This document shows, in pieces, positions 33,608 to 47,724 of a stretch of DNA of 64,000 bases. Under the pieces are notes generated by a model. It did not search any database. It was given only the letters and a program-made list of their open reading frames with translations, and was not told the origin of the DNA. A program made the translations under genes and the position numbers. Source of the DNA: Sycobia sp. Sy_11 (lineage: Eukaryota; Arthropoda; Insecta; Hymenoptera; Epichrysomallidae); contig JACCIC010000004.1 of the NCBI GenBank assembly GCA_018907035.1, forward strand, positions 7,648,001 to 7,712,000, given 5' to 3'. Within the stretch, counting starts at the first letter, position 1. Each line of letters begins with the position of its first letter.

Positions 33608-34762
33608 ACTCTACACACATATATATAAAATAACGGTTTATCTCTTTTATTACCCTGGATTTTCGATTTACCGGGGTGCGGGCGTGCGCGCGCGATCGTT
33701 TAATTGCGGCGATCGATATCGTTCGGCCCTGAAATGGAGAACGATCGGTTACTGATCGATGTGGGAGGTTATAAAGCGGATATTACATAGTCGTTTGCGT
33801 TTGCGGTTCTTTGCGATTTCGTGTAGCGGTTGATACAGTTTTTTTTCTTCTTTTCTCCTTTGATATATTATATATAAGTTTGCGCGACTCGCGATATTAA
33901 TAAAGGCGAAGAAAAAAAACTCCCAACGTTTTACAGTATGGATGGTTAAAAGAATTCAATATTCCATAATATGAAGAGCTAATAAGCAAGGTCTTTTGGA
34001 ATTCAGAATTAAAAAATTGATAAAAATCAGCAGCAAAAAAGCTGGAGATAGTTTTTCAAAGAAATTACGAGATATCAAAACTGCTATTCATAACATTAAT
34101 ATTGTAATTATATTGAGCGTTTATTAAATCTGAAAACGGCTTTTCGATTCAAACTTTACAGTCTATGTGTAAAATAATTTTTTCCAATTCTCGATTTCAA
34201 ATAATTACGAATGATTTAACATATTATTAAGTGATTTTTTAAAAAAATTATTTCGTGTAATTTCCATTGATTTATAATGATTTTAGCATAGAAGCGTTCA
34301 ATAATTTCTCAGAGACGAATCTTTTCTAAATCGGTTTTCAATTGAATTTTTTTTAAATTACTTTGTTATTTTTCGAATAATCATTTATTTCAGTCGCGTG
34401 TATAATTAGTCGTTGAATAATTGTGTATTTAAGAAAAGCAGTTTCATTAGATTTAATGAGAAAAATATAATTTCATATATGTTTACACCCACGCGTATAC
34501 GCATACATATTTATAGATATTTTAAATGGAAACATCACACTTTCGCATTACCGATTCCAATTTGAATCCAAGTTATAAAAATCAGAAAATTCTCCTAGTT
34601 CTGTATATATTTATCTATAGCACGCAACTTTTCCAACCGAATAAATATTCTTGCGCCAGACATCGAGCGCCCGCATTATTTTTCGAGCCCAATTCGAAAT
34701 GACGCGCCATAAAAATTAAAAGGTATAACTCCGCGTGTTTTCTTTCTTATATAGTCGGTAAT

Positions 34763-34764
34763 AA

Positions 34765-34788
<24 letters not shown>
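34763..34788 (+). repeat. Poly(A) tract
   Basis: 26 A residues followed by another 9-A run, perhaps the tail of an old retroposed sequence; the body is not recognisable. Confidence 0.8.
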
Positions 34789-34795
<7 letters not shown>

Positions 34796-35427
34796 AAAAT
34801 AAGAAGATATACACAGCGATGTCGGGCGCGAGTTTCCATTATAATAAAACAACGCGAGTCAAACACGAAACCCAATGAGTTCAAAACTTAATTAACACGT
34901 CCTCCTCGCTCAGAGCCTTAAAAAAATTTTAAGGTTAGAACGGTGCTTTACTGTATATGCAGGAGAAGATCTGAAAATGTTGTTGTTTCGAGATTACCCC
35001 CTCCCTCACAAACCCTCCACCGGAACGGAAACGGAATTGTAATTTTAATTTTCTCAAACGTGTTATTCTCCGTATACATATATACATATATAAAACGTAT
35101 ATACTGCGCCAACAACTGCAAAATTACCGGGTTAACGTATAGTTGTTGCATATTCTACAGCATCGGGCGAGGCATAAGGGAGAGAAGGGGGGAAAAAATC
35201 TATAATTTATTAAAACAACCGATGCTCGCGTGCATGTAGATACAGACACGCGCAGAAGGAGAGGCGCGCGAGCGTCGTCGACCACGCGCACTTCTTCTTC
35301 TTCTTCTTCGTCCTTTGTAAATTTTTTACGATTTTCAACTCGTAAATTTTTACGACACCCGCGGGTGTAGCTGCGCTGCATTGGTTCTTTTTAAAGGCTT
35401 TTGTCTTTTTCCACACCCATTGTAAAA

Positions 35428-35431
<4 letters not shown>

Positions 35432-35463
<32 letters not shown>

Positions 35464-35466
35464 TCT
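35432..35466. repeat. (CT)n microsatellite
   Basis: CT run of about 35 bp. Confidence 0.85.
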
Positions 35467-35665
35467 TGCAATTCTTGCATATCCACAGCTTCATATATGT
35501 GTTTTGTTCGTCTGAGAACACATATGCATAGATACAGTGCAATCATAAAATTCATCTATAATTGCCTTTTGGGCCATTTCGTGGTTTTGAAAGCATTGGG
35601 AGAAAAAATCTCTATATTTTCTAAGGAATAAACAATTGCCTCTCGAGTTTGCAAAATCCACGCCC

Positions 35666-35668
<3 letters not shown>

Positions 35669-35722
<54 letters not shown>
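35669..35722. repeat. (TA)n microsatellite
   Basis: TA run of 54 bp. Confidence 0.95.
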
Positions 35723-35727
<5 letters not shown>

Positions 35728-36228
35728 CGAATAGAGCACAAGGGTTTTAGCTAGAGTATCATCTGTAGCGGTAGAGTAACCACATTGTGACGATAAAGTG
35801 GCTACCCAGGGAAGGGCGATATAAAAGTAACATAAAAGCAACACACGCGCGCGAGTCGGCGCGCACACACACACGCGCACACGCGCACACGCCTTGAGGA
35901 GAAGGACGGAGAAAAAGAAATTCACCTAACGGGTGTTTGCCGCTCGCGCGCAGGCTAAATACCACCCAGGTGAAAAAGAGACCGCGGATGAGCTTGATGA
36001 TGGGAGGAGTGAGAGCAGGGGGAGAGAGAGAAAGAGAGAGTAAACGAGACTCGGTGTCGCGGGCTCGCGGTTTGGAACAATATTTTCGTTGCGGGCTTGA
36101 TATTCGAGAGGTAGATACGCGAAGCTTATATAGTCATATATATACGTACGAAAAACTGTACGGGTATAATAAAAAATTCGAGAGAAAGTCATAGTACGAG
36201 ACAGTATTTAGATGAAAGATCTCTTTTC

Positions 36229-36231
<3 letters not shown>

Positions 36232-36273
<42 letters not shown>
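36232..36273. repeat. (CT)n microsatellite
   Basis: CT run of 42 bp, paired at a distance with the GA run at 36550. Confidence 0.9.
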
Positions 36274-36276
<3 letters not shown>

Positions 36277-36546
36277 TCTCTTGCTCTCCGTTGCTTTATC
36301 GGACGACACAACGGGCGCGTGGCAACCGGTCGCTGCGTGGGCGTCTTCATTCACGCACACATGCACATACGCTCGTGTAGATACATATATACATATATAT
36401 ATATACTCGTACTGATCCAGAGGTGGATATCCGTCGGATCGCCTACACGCCTCCGCGGCCGGCCGGCCGGCACGGCGTCTCTTCGTCGATGCACCTATAT
36501 ACCTGTTCGGGGGCGGGGGAGAGCCGTCCGGTTCGCGTTTCGAAAT

Positions 36547-36549
<3 letters not shown>

Positions 36550-36584
<35 letters not shown>
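36550..36584. repeat. (GA)n microsatellite
   Basis: GA run of 35 bp, inverted relative to the CT run at 36232. Confidence 0.9.
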
Positions 36585-36590
<6 letters not shown>

Positions 36591-37523
36591 CGCGGTATGG
36601 GCAGGGGGAGGCTCGACGATCCGAAACGCCGATTGGGAAATGCGCGTCGTCATCGGGGACGTTTTTTTCCTTAAATTTACGATGGAGATTATATATGTAC
36701 GTGTATTATATATATATGAGAACGGCGGGAGAACACGCGGAGATATTCCGGAAATTATATTAATGTCGAGAGGACTCTTTGACGTTTGATGGAAGTCGGT
36801 TATTACTGAAAAAGTTACGGGGAAGGATCCTGGGGTGTTGAAACTTTCCCGAATACGAGGAACTGGGCGCGGCAGGCAGTGTATAGTACAAGGAAGTTTT
36901 TTTTTTATAGAACTGTGATTGGGTAATTTTTAGCAAGGCCTATTGCAAATTTTCGACCCAACGATAGAAGAAAAACAAATAGTCTAGAAACATTTATATC
37001 ACTTTATACATCTTTAAATAATTCATTACGCATAAAAATTTCATAAATCTTTCCAAATTTCATACTGATTCTTGACATCAATTTACCAAATTTAACAAAT
37101 TTCTATAAATGTTGTAAATTGTCCAGTTTTGACAAAGCTTTGAAAGAGTTCTACAAAAGTTTGGCGGCATCCGTACAACAAATAAGCGAATTTTGCACTG
37201 ATTTCGTAAACGATTCACCGACAGTCCTATAAAAATTTGTAATTTACGGAAGTATGTAAAAATTCTTATTATCAAAACTGGGATATAAAAGTAGTTTCCC
37301 CATTTCAGTTTGTCTCTTCAATTTTAACGATAATTAACAAAAATGTAATAATACTTCATAATTTATCCTAATAGGATGACTTGCTATAATAAAACTAATT
37401 CAAAAAAATACCCTGTACATACACAAATACATAAAAAGAACCCCAAAGAAATTGTTTCTCTGAGACATGCCAATACCCAATTCAAGGGTCTCATATATAT
37501 AAGTGGACGTTAAAAGTAGCGAG

Positions 37524-37537
37524 TCGCCACCTGGTGG
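37524..37537 (-). promoter_or_regulatory. CTCF-like motif
   Basis: The minus strand reads CCACCAGGTGGCGA, matching 13 of 14 positions of the CTCF core CCASYAGRKGGCRS. The site also contains the E-box-like CACCTG. A sequence match only. Confidence 0.35.
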
Positions 37538-37608
37538 CAACGAAGGCCATTGTATTTACGCATGTTACGTCCTTTTCTCACGCATGATTCCAATCACTCT
37601 TTACGATA

Positions 37609-37614
<6 letters not shown>

Positions 37615-37662
<48 letters not shown>
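37615..37662. repeat. (GA)n microsatellite
   Basis: GA run of 48 bp, 80 bp from the CTCF-like motif. Confidence 0.9.
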
Positions 37663-37665
<3 letters not shown>

Positions 37666-40600
37666 TATTGAATCTCAGTAAGTTCATTATGTCGTGAAAC
37701 ACGAGCGATTCTGAAGCGAGTAATTGAACTAATTGTTCCCATCACGCATTTTATAGAAGTGGAATTTTTGCTTCCTGCATTTTAGAGCGCGAGGAAGAGG
37801 AATTTTTTCTCTCTCGGATTATTCATGGAATCTCCACGCACAGGGTGTTCTCCCCCATCCCCCCTAACAAAACACACATGCATATAATTGGCAACTTTCC
37901 CCGTTATACAGCGTACTTGTTGCTCGATAAGAGGAAATGAGCGAGAGACAGCTGTATATGGGCACACATATACATACGTATAATGTACTTAAAACGCGTC
38001 GCGACCGTAAAAAGTCACGTACAGGAATTTCGAGCGGCGCGCAATTAAACTTTATACCGGTACACGCGCGTATAATACATATATATATACTCGCGCATAT
38101 TACAAAATTAATGCGAATCTTTTTATGCGCGAGCTGCGTCTGTGTGGTGCGCGTGCGCGTCTCCCCTCCCCACCCACCGAAAACGGAAGAAAAAGCCTGA
38201 GCCCGCGAGAGCCTATTCCGCTGCAGGACCACCTTCGCTTTATATTGTCCGTTCTAAGAAGGTTCGTAAATTCAATATGTGCACGTAATACGCACTATGG
38301 ACCGTGCAGTTTGCTAACAATAATACACGCGCGCGCGTATATTCATATAGGCTTACCGTGCAATCATACATGCGTATAAGCATGGAAAGGGGAGGGGGAT
38401 ATTAAGGACATTCCCGAGAATATTTTTTTCTCCAAAATAAAATAAAAAAAAAAAAAAAACAACAAAAAAACACTTACGTATATACTGCTGTGTCAAATAC
38501 AGCAATAAAGAAAGCGATAAGTCGACTCCTGCAATAATTAATGAATGTCCGCGCTGAATATTTCAGTGAAAAAAGTCCGAACGCATTATTTAGTTGGATG
38601 ATTAAATCGATCGCTGTCCACTGATTTTTCACTGCATCTCGCGGATTAGTTTGCAGGCTGAATTATATCAGCCAAATTTTGATTTTCTATACGCCAATTC
38701 CGAAAGTTTTATAAATTATTCGCGAGTGAATGACAACTTACCTACATTAATATTTATGCGACTAACCGACGATAATTCATATAATTCATAATACAAGTTT
38801 TATTGGTCTAGGCTAAATTCGATGCTGACTGTACGCATAAGACCCATAAACTCCTCAACTACAATTATATGAATTATATTATGAATTATATATTCAATAA
38901 GATGAGTGTGTGTGTGTGTGTGCGCGCGCGCGTGCGTGTTATGTAGTTAATGTGCGCATAACGATTGCGTTCAATGTGTGAAGAATCTGCAAAAACGTTC
39001 ACAGTAAAGAATTATAAATAAACTTATAGATGCAATTTTCAAAAACGTAAACAAATTAGTTCAATTCACTGAAAAACTTGTGAAAACAGCTCATTTAATG
39101 AAAAGTAATCTTTTCCTAACGATGATGTGAACGTGGAAAATTACTAATTTCATCAGTAATTATTCACTGGCTCCAATCAATGATTCTTCACTAAACGCTA
39201 TTCTTAGTAACTTATTCACTGATTTGTTTTAAAGAGACAACGTAATTCAGCGGATGACAGATGATGTCGATGCTCAACGGTGACGTAAAAACTGTTCCCT
39301 TTTGGACGATTAAGCACGTGTTACAAACCCTGATTCAGCACAATATAGTTTGACTGCAGGTCGATCACAGCGATCAGTAGTAAAATGATGAAATTCGAAG
39401 TCACGCAGGAAATCAGTAACAATTTCACCGATTTAGTCTTCGGCCGAGTAGGAGATGTTGCTGTCTTCGAGACGAAGAAAAAAATACGTAAATTGCTCGA
39501 GATATTGTTAAAGGAACTTCGGAACTTCTGAAATCCTTCGGAATTGAAGAACACAAGGGGTATTTGAATATAAAGTCCTGAAATTATTGCAAATCTTTCA
39601 AGTGGCGATCAGAAATTTTTAATAGGATCAAAAAATGCTGTCGGGTAAATTAGAGCAAAAACAGAAATGAATAAAAATTTTCATCTTTTTTTACAGGTTA
39701 TGTATAGTCTTCTAGTTACAGCACTTACAACCAAACTAATGAAAAGATATTATATATCAGTTAGCAAACTAACTTTAGATAATTAATGTATCTATTTAGG
39801 TGTAATGTTAATATATATATTAACTAATAAGAAAATTTAATTTCTAACGAGACAAGAATGATTATTTTCAAAATAATGATGTAGTAATAGACCGTATGTG
39901 TAAGACCAAAATTTATACCGACATCTTCATTATGTAAGTAAGAAATACGGAAAAAGATTGGATCTTCATCGCGTAATACAAATGAATTCGTCCATAGTTT
40001 GAATACAGCATACTCTTTGAATGTAATTACAGTTAGAATTTGAAAACCATACATATCGTATACAGCGCGCATGTATGGTCCGCGCTCAAGCGCCTCTTCG
40101 ATCGTGTGGTGCGCGTTTGTATCAACAGAAAAACAAGACAAGGTGGAGGGAGTGAAACTAGCATAACGCATGAATATTATATACGAACACTTCGCCTACG
40201 TTTCTTCATTTATTCTTTATATTCATCTTCGATAAAGGGCTCGTCGGACGTGTACGTGCGAGAAAGGTGCACATATGTATGTGCGTGTGTGCGCGCGCCT
40301 CGCCCATATCTTCACGTGTGCGTTTAAAGCGCGTCCAACGAACGAACAGACGGACAGACCGATGAGCGGAGCGCGCAATTTCGAAGGATGGCGATGATTA
40401 TAAGATACACATACACACACACACACAAAATAGTTGGGGCGAGAAAGTGTGACCGGCATCAGAACTGGCAAAAGCATAGTCTTCCTCTTCTGCTCTTTCT
40501 CCTCTTCCTCTTTCTCACTGCTTCACGGTAAGAAAGGTGTGGAAGGCTTGTGTGTGTGCGTGTGTGTAAGGGCTTTCGGTCGTAAGGAAGGTGCAGCTCG

Positions 40601-40868
40601 CGCGCGCGTGCGAGGCGTGCGTTTTCCCTGTTTTCAATAGCAGGAAAAGAACGAAGCCGATGATATATTGTATACGCCTCTGCGCCCGTTATATTGTTTA
40701 GTAGTTTTTCGCGAATATACTATTATATACTCTTAACATTTTTATTTCGCCGAACTTTTCAAATTATCGCTCAATAATGACAGACGCACAATTTCTGTGT
40801 GCGTGTTAATGTAAATATGTGAGTAAATAACGAGATATTATGTGTATACATATACATATACATATACG

Positions 40869-40871
<3 letters not shown>

Positions 40872-40918
<47 letters not shown>
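40872..40918. repeat. (TA)n microsatellite
   Basis: TA run preceded by TATACA variants. Confidence 0.9.
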
Positions 40919-40921
<3 letters not shown>

Positions 40922-42662
40922 AAGCTCGGGTAAAACGACATTTAGTATTGTAAGTAATGCCTACATAACAGACTGTACTTGTTGAATCAACATAAATTAT
41001 TTCCAGCCCTACAGCTAATATTTGGATTTTGCAATATTTGGAAATTCTGTGAAACTCTGCCCCATTTTACTAAGCATTATTTTATGTACTAAACATGTTG
41101 ATTTGCTACCCTTAAGTAAACTGTAGTGATGCATGCAAAAATCGGGAAACGAATGTGAAAATCTGATCAAGAACAGGAAAGTTTAGCGATAATTGTAAAA
41201 ATAACAATTGAAAATATTCTATTTATCGAAGAAATGATCTCTAAACATGTTATTTAACAGGCATTTTCAATGATTGTCAGATTTTTCTTCCGTGCTGTTC
41301 CAAATTTTTACATTCATCATAACTATATAATTTTACATTATCGATTCGAAGTTAATTAGGGAAACTATATAATACTATTTATATACGAATAGGGGAGTGA
41401 CTTGATTGAGTATGGTCAATATATAATTTTAAAAAATATAAATTTTCATTATATTTATAATAAGCGATAAATTAATATTATTCATAAATATTATTATTAT
41501 CCAAGCGTGCCCCCAAACTACTTTGTGAAAATATAGCAATTTTTTATGCTATCGCATAATATATACATACTCTGATTCTTTATATATGTACACAAATCAC
41601 GAATTTAAACGAATCTACAATCTATAATTTATATTGCTTATGCATAATTAATGAGCATAAAGATGTGCGCGTATATCTATATTAAAATCAATTTTTACAA
41701 ATTTTAAAAAAATATGCATTTTTCGATTTTTCAGCTTTACATATATATATATATATATATATATACATTAGCATAAAAATTTTGAGCACCCTTCTAAATA
41801 TGGAACAGCTTAAAAACTGGAACGTTCTCTTCCTTCTAGTCTATTAAAAAAAACATTCACCTAATAATTATCGAATATTAAAGAACGCAACAAAAAGTCA
41901 AAAGAAAAGAAAAGCAAGCCGCCATATATCCCAACATCAATAGATAAATTCAATTATTGAAATCGAACTTTTCTACAGAGCCCGCCGTCTCCGCGGCGCC
42001 TTACACGTTAAATATCGTGCAAACGCCTTTCTCGCGGACGAGCGGCGCGACGACGAAGGGGGGAGAGAGAGATGGAAAAAAAATGCGCGGGGGGGGGTCC
42101 CTCCGAGGATCGTCTAATACAGCGAAAAAAAATGGGGCGGCGCTTCTCACATTCGGCACGAAAAACACGTCGTTTATCGCTGGCGGCGCGACCGTGACAC
42201 GACACCCGTACTTAATATATATACATCATATAGTCCGGGCGAAAAGGTGCGCCGCTTAGTCGCGTACGCTTAGATATATTATATATGCACGCGTATATAT
42301 AGAAAAAGTCCCTACTTCTATCTTTCTCTCTATCTCACTATACCCTATTATATTCGCAATAGAGGAATAAGAGAAAAAGAAACGAGAGTTAGAGAGAAAA
42401 AGACACAAAGGAAAGAGTCTGTCGATCTTTATATATATATATTAGATCCATATACGCATAATATATATTAGTGTATATGACCGTGTTGATTCAAACCTGA
42501 TGATTCTTCTTTATATTATATATAGGAGAAATCGTTTTTCTCCTCTTCTGGACTATTATTCAGCCGCGCAGGTTGCCGACTATACTCGGACGCGCTGTGC
42601 CGGTGTCGGTTTTATAGATTTTTTCGACCCCCCCCCCTCACTCTCTCTTTTTCTCCCCCAAT

Positions 42663-42663
<1 letters not shown>

Positions 42664-42710
<47 letters not shown>
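42664..42710. repeat. (TA)n microsatellite
   Basis: TA run of 47 bp next to a C9 tract (near 42628). Confidence 0.9.
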
Positions 42711-42726
<16 letters not shown>

Positions 42727-43260
42727 CTCTATATACACAGATACGCCGACGACGCACGCCATCACGTAGAAAAATCGCTCGAGTGTGACTTTGGCAAATT
42801 GCTATTTGCCGCCGCCAGGGACGCGGTCGCTACTTCAAGAGTTAAGAGATCCCATCAAGTTTTATGCTCCGATTCTCACGACGGCTCTTTTATTTGGATT
42901 TGGGATTTACGGTGGGAGGTACTGGTGTTTTTAAATCTTTATATTACTGTTCCGTGAGAGAGGGAAGGGTGAGATGCGAGGCATGCGGCATTATTCCGAT
43001 ATGAAGAGGAATTTAAGAAGAAATATAAGAGAAATATATTTAAGAATAAACATCAATCCTGGTCATAAAACGCAAGGAGGCAATAACCCGTTCACCGTCT
43101 TATCGCGGCTGTTTTAATAAAATCTATATTGTTTTCGAAGATATACGAATGTCATAATGTAATCGGCGAGGAGATTAAAAGAAGATTTACATTTGATAAT
43201 TAATGAATTAAATTTAATAAAAATTGAAAATATATGATTCTACATTTTTTTAGAAAAAAA

Positions 43261-43473
43261 ATATTAAAAATTGTTTTTACAACTGTTACACTTATATATA
43301 ATAATTTACGACCTTTTCTGGCATAATTTTCTATATGAAAAAATATATATATTTTTATATTTTTTCTTATTTTTATAAAAATAAATTTATATTTTTTATA
43401 TAGAAAATTATCTCACAAATTGTCGTAAATTATTATATATAAGTGTAACAGTTGTAAAAACAATTTTTAATAT
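43261..43473. mobile_element. Foldback/MITE-like long inverted repeat (about 213 bp)
   Basis: The left arm, ATATTAAAAATTGTTTTTAC onward to ATAATTTACGAC (43312), is matched without error on the opposite strand by the right arm ending at 43473. After a short mismatched patch the arms pair again (ATAATTTTCTATAT). Nearly the whole element folds into one hairpin around an AT-rich loop. There is no coding capacity. The flanks (TA/AT-rich) do not show an unambiguous target duplication. Confidence 0.75.
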
Positions 43474-43584
43474 TAATATATATCTACGAAAACTCAAAGC
43501 AAAATTGATTGTGAAAGCGATTATGGCTTTTAAATCGTTTGGGCACTTTGTCCGAAAAAAAAATAAAAATAAAAAATAATTCTA

Positions 43585-43715
43585 AAAAACTTATTCCCAT
43601 TTCTTGGACTTGAACCCGACAAAATTGCCGATCCCAGGTATATAATATGAATAGCCTCGGGCAAAAGTCACTAACTCGAAGAACCCAAAGTTCTTCAACT
43701 TTCTGTAATTCTAAC
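43585..43715 (-). repeat. SINE-like fragment with RNA polymerase III B box
   Basis: The minus strand contains GGTTCAAGTCC (43606-43616), a match to the tRNA T-arm/B box GWTCRANNC. It is followed by ATGGGAATAAG and a T-rich 3' end, as in tRNA-derived SINEs. A related piece is at 51380-51450 on the plus strand. No convincing A box or full cloverleaf. Confidence 0.35.
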
Positions 43716-44900
43716 ATCCTCGCACTTTTCCGACTGCGAAAGATTTTGAAATTATAAAGAAATTTTAATTATCAGAATTTCTAATGCAGAAAGATAATTT
43801 TTCAAAAGGAAATAGTTTCAATTATAAATCAATTCCACAACATAGTTATAATATCAATCTGTATTAGAACAGCATTATTTCTACAAAGATTGAGAAATTG
43901 ATAATAATTCGTACTATTTTTTAGCGCAGTTTGGGACAAACACAATTGAATAAAAAAACGGTCGAATTATTGTTTTGAACAAATACTTGTTTCAATGGTA
44001 AAATTCTATCAACTAGTCGGTCACTTTTACTATATAAACTAAGAAATAATTTAATTGGTCTTAAAATCCTTTTCAACAGAATAGATATATAATATAATTT
44101 TAAAGATTGAATTGACAAAAATAAATAGATATTAAATTAGACAGTCGGCTGTCAGTATAATTATTATATTTTATTTTCATTTATTTTATTCTATTGAACA
44201 AGATTGTAAGACCAATAAAAGTATTTATGAGTTTATTTAAATCAATCGACATAAAAGTACATTATACATTTTTATATAAATTAGTTTCTATTTGTAAACT
44301 ATCGTTTTTTCGATAGATGCAGCCTATCCCTAAATTTAAAAAAAATATAGGAAATTTGAATATTACATTTCTCTCTATGTAATAAAAAAAATTATTTGTA
44401 AATAAGAGGCGTATTTGTAAATATGGCGTATAATAAGAGGCAAACAATGTATAAAACCAACACTTCAAAGCTGATAGCTTCGACAAAAGAAAAATGTAAT
44501 TCAAAATTCGAATCTGGTAGCGGACCCATAACGAAACCACAAAAAGTGAAAGGAATGCAAAAATCTAGTTTCCTAACAACGTACCAGATCTCCCCCCCCC
44601 CCCCAAACTTCGGGAGACAGATGCGCGCGGGCGAAACGGTTGCGGTGGCGCTCATACACACACGCATACGCGCAGTCACAGAAACCACACATTTAAAAAA
44701 TATATGAGAGGAAAGAAAGATGACGTGCTCGAAAATATATAGGAGGCGCTCTCTCTCTCTCCCTCTCGCGAATCTCATTAGGCATGGGAGATATTGCTGC
44801 GAGCGGTGAGGTGGGTAGGGGGAGTGAGGGACAGAAAAGGTGTATAATAAATTTCGGCATAGCGCCTCGTTCCTTTAATTTTACCGGTGAAATTCCTGTG

Positions 44901-44903
<3 letters not shown>

Positions 44904-44960
<57 letters not shown>
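44904..44960. repeat. (TA)n microsatellite
   Basis: TA run of 57 bp. Confidence 0.95.
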
Positions 44961-44963
<3 letters not shown>

Positions 44964-45384
44964 GTTTACAGTTATACGGTCAAATTTACCCGAAGGAACC
45001 TCCTGGCCTCTATAAATATAATATTGACCGTAGAGGAAAGCCGATGGGAGGAGCGCGGCGAAGAACGATCATAGATAGACTCGATATTACAAATTGAATA
45101 AAATTGCGTAAGCGGATGGGTGCGCGCGCGAGCGGCGGCGGGGAAGGATGGGGAGGGGAGGGTCCTTTATGAAAAATATAATCGATTCCCCCTCCCTCTC
45201 CATCCACCCCCCGTAAGGCCATTGTGTTCATCTCATTTAAAATGTACATACAGCTATAATGTATTACCGATTATCCTGTTCTTCCTGCTCGGATACATTT
45301 CTGTGACAGATAATTTAGGCGGTCTATATATATATATAATAGGCTTTATTACCTCAAAAATTAATGGTGCCTGAAATTTCTGAA

Positions 45385-45385
<1 letters not shown>

Positions 45386-45440
<55 letters not shown>
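45386..45440. repeat. (TA)n microsatellite
   Basis: TA run of 55 bp. Confidence 0.95.
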
Positions 45441-45444
<4 letters not shown>

Positions 45445-46372
45445 ATATAATTTTTGCTTTAAATAATTAATGCTTAAATTTGTCATTTATATTATGAAAT
45501 TGTATAGTTGACTCCCATTAGTTTTTGGCAGAATTTGACAAAAAAATTCGTAATATGAAAAAAAAAATTAAAATAAACCTCTATACTCTTTAAAAAAACA
45601 TACTACAATGGACATTGCTAAACTTCTCGTCATACTTTACCAAACGTAAATGTTCGTGAATTTTGCGAAAATTGGTCAGTCGTTACCCAGAAGTTTTTAA
45701 CAAATGTTTGTCGAATTCCTACAGACTCTGCGACACAATTTTTTATATGTATATATTGTATAATAATACTTTAGTCGACTTTATCCATATATATATATAC
45801 AGAAAAGAGAAAAATCCCCAAACTTCAAAGTCCCATATTCTAGTGGAAGAATCGGTTGCTCGTTCTATATATGTATCAATATGTATATAAAAAGGAATCT
45901 TTCTTCCTCCCCCCCCCGACTCATCTCGAATATATTAAAGGTTCCCCGTCGAAACGACCGGATAAATCTTTTTACAAGCATCATCGGCGCAGCAACCAGA
46001 ATCCATATTTAAAATATATAGACCTATAAGTGAACTTCTATATTTTATATATTATATATATATTCTTCAAAACTTTATACCCCGTCTCCTTATTTTTAAA
46101 CTATCAGTCTATAAATAAAAAAAATAATAATAAAACTAAAAAACCGGCGCAGAAGGCTATAGCAAACAAGAGGTATATCAACGTGAAACTGTGTAAAAAA
46201 CAAAATTCGGCAGCGCGCGACACGATCGAGGCGAGCGATAAAAGGGGCCAGATAAATCTGTGATTTGCGAGTGTGGGGGGAGCGGGGTCCAATCTAGTTT
46301 CAACTGTATATATAGAGAAGTAAAGAGAGAGAATGAGAGACGACCACAAAACTTGCCATGATTAAGAGTTTT

Positions 46373-46478
<106 letters not shown>

Positions 46479-47007
46479 CACGTATGTATACATATATAAA
46501 CATATATATCAGTAATATATACATATATATCTATATTATGCCCGGCTCATAATACAGAGACAGCGAGAAGAAACACGGATTTCGCATCGGGAGATTTGCG
46601 CGTCGCGCCAATCGCGCAGAAACGAACAATACTTACTATGCGCTCGCGCGCCCGCGGTGTTACAGTGGGAGAAAAAAAGGCGCCGGGCGAGAGTACCAGG
46701 GGAACGAACAAAAGACAGAGAGAGAGAGAGAGAGAGGGAAAAGTGGGAAGGGGGAAGTTGGTTCTATACAAAATAAAAAACAAAAAAGGGGGTTGAAAAA
46801 AGGGAGGCCGGAGAGGGAGAGGGCAGACGCGCAGCGCGGAGAAAAAGAGGGCGCGATGAAGAGGGGAACCCGTTTCTGAAATCGCGCGGGAGCGAGCCAG
46901 CCGCAGCAGCGCGATAAAAATCAACAGGTGGGATGTTCGACAAGTCGCGCCATTTTACCCGGGATCGCTAGTGTATCCGTGCACGTATATGTATATACAC
47001 ATGCACG

Positions 47008-47036
<29 letters not shown>
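47008..47036. repeat. (TA)n microsatellite
   Basis: Short TA run inside a CpG-rich patch. Confidence 0.85.
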
Positions 47037-47045
<9 letters not shown>

Positions 47046-47698
47046 AGATTCCTCTCCCAGCGCGTCGCGAAATGCCGGCGGCGTGTAACAGGTGAATAGA
47101 GGCTAAAAAGCCTCTATTCTTTGGCTACAGAGAGAGAGAGAGAGAGTGAGAGAGCGAGGGATGCGGTGCTGGGACATTTTTTGTCTGTCCACCCTCTCCC
47201 TCCCCCGCCACCCCCTCCTGCTCATCCCGCCGTGGTGTACTTTCCTCTCGCGCGGTCTCGCTTGCCGTCTCCCGCGGAATTTTTATATATGTAGCGGCCG
47301 ACGCCGAATAAGAAGCTCCCCTCACCCCCTCCCCCGTCGGAGAGAGAGAAAGAGAGAATTCGAAATTCGCAGGAATAAGATGCGGGTTCGGGAGAAGTTT
47401 TCTGCGCTTTGTGTCCGTATTCTCTCTCTCTCTCTCTCCCTCTCTCTCTTCCTTGTGTGTCTTGCGCGCCTTGCTTTGAAATTTTGGGGGAGGGGGGGGG
47501 CGGATTCGCCGTAGTTGCGCAACTACACACACGTCTCGGGAATTTTTTTCTTCCTTTCTTTCTTTCATTCTTTCTTTCTGTCTTTCTTTCTTTTTTTTAA
47601 GGGGGTTCGCACGGTTATTCGATAATTTATCGGCTGTCCATATAATCTCGAAAGAAGCAAGAGGAACGGGGGGTTCGGGAGGGGACCATAGTAAGGAT

Positions 47699-47724
47699 CG
47701 CGCGTGCGCGCGCGCGCGCGCGCG
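47699..47724. repeat. (CG)n tract, Z-DNA candidate
   Basis: 26 bp of almost pure CG, an unusual length for a methylatable insect genome. Confidence 0.9.

Noticed and set aside
39824..40171. 115-codon minus-strand frame
   Set aside because: Not simple repeat, but no recognisable domain, splice context or neighbour; length is possible by chance.
43585..43715. Possible intact tRNA gene on the minus strand
   Set aside because: Only the T-arm/B-box part fits; the D-arm and acceptor stems do not pair.
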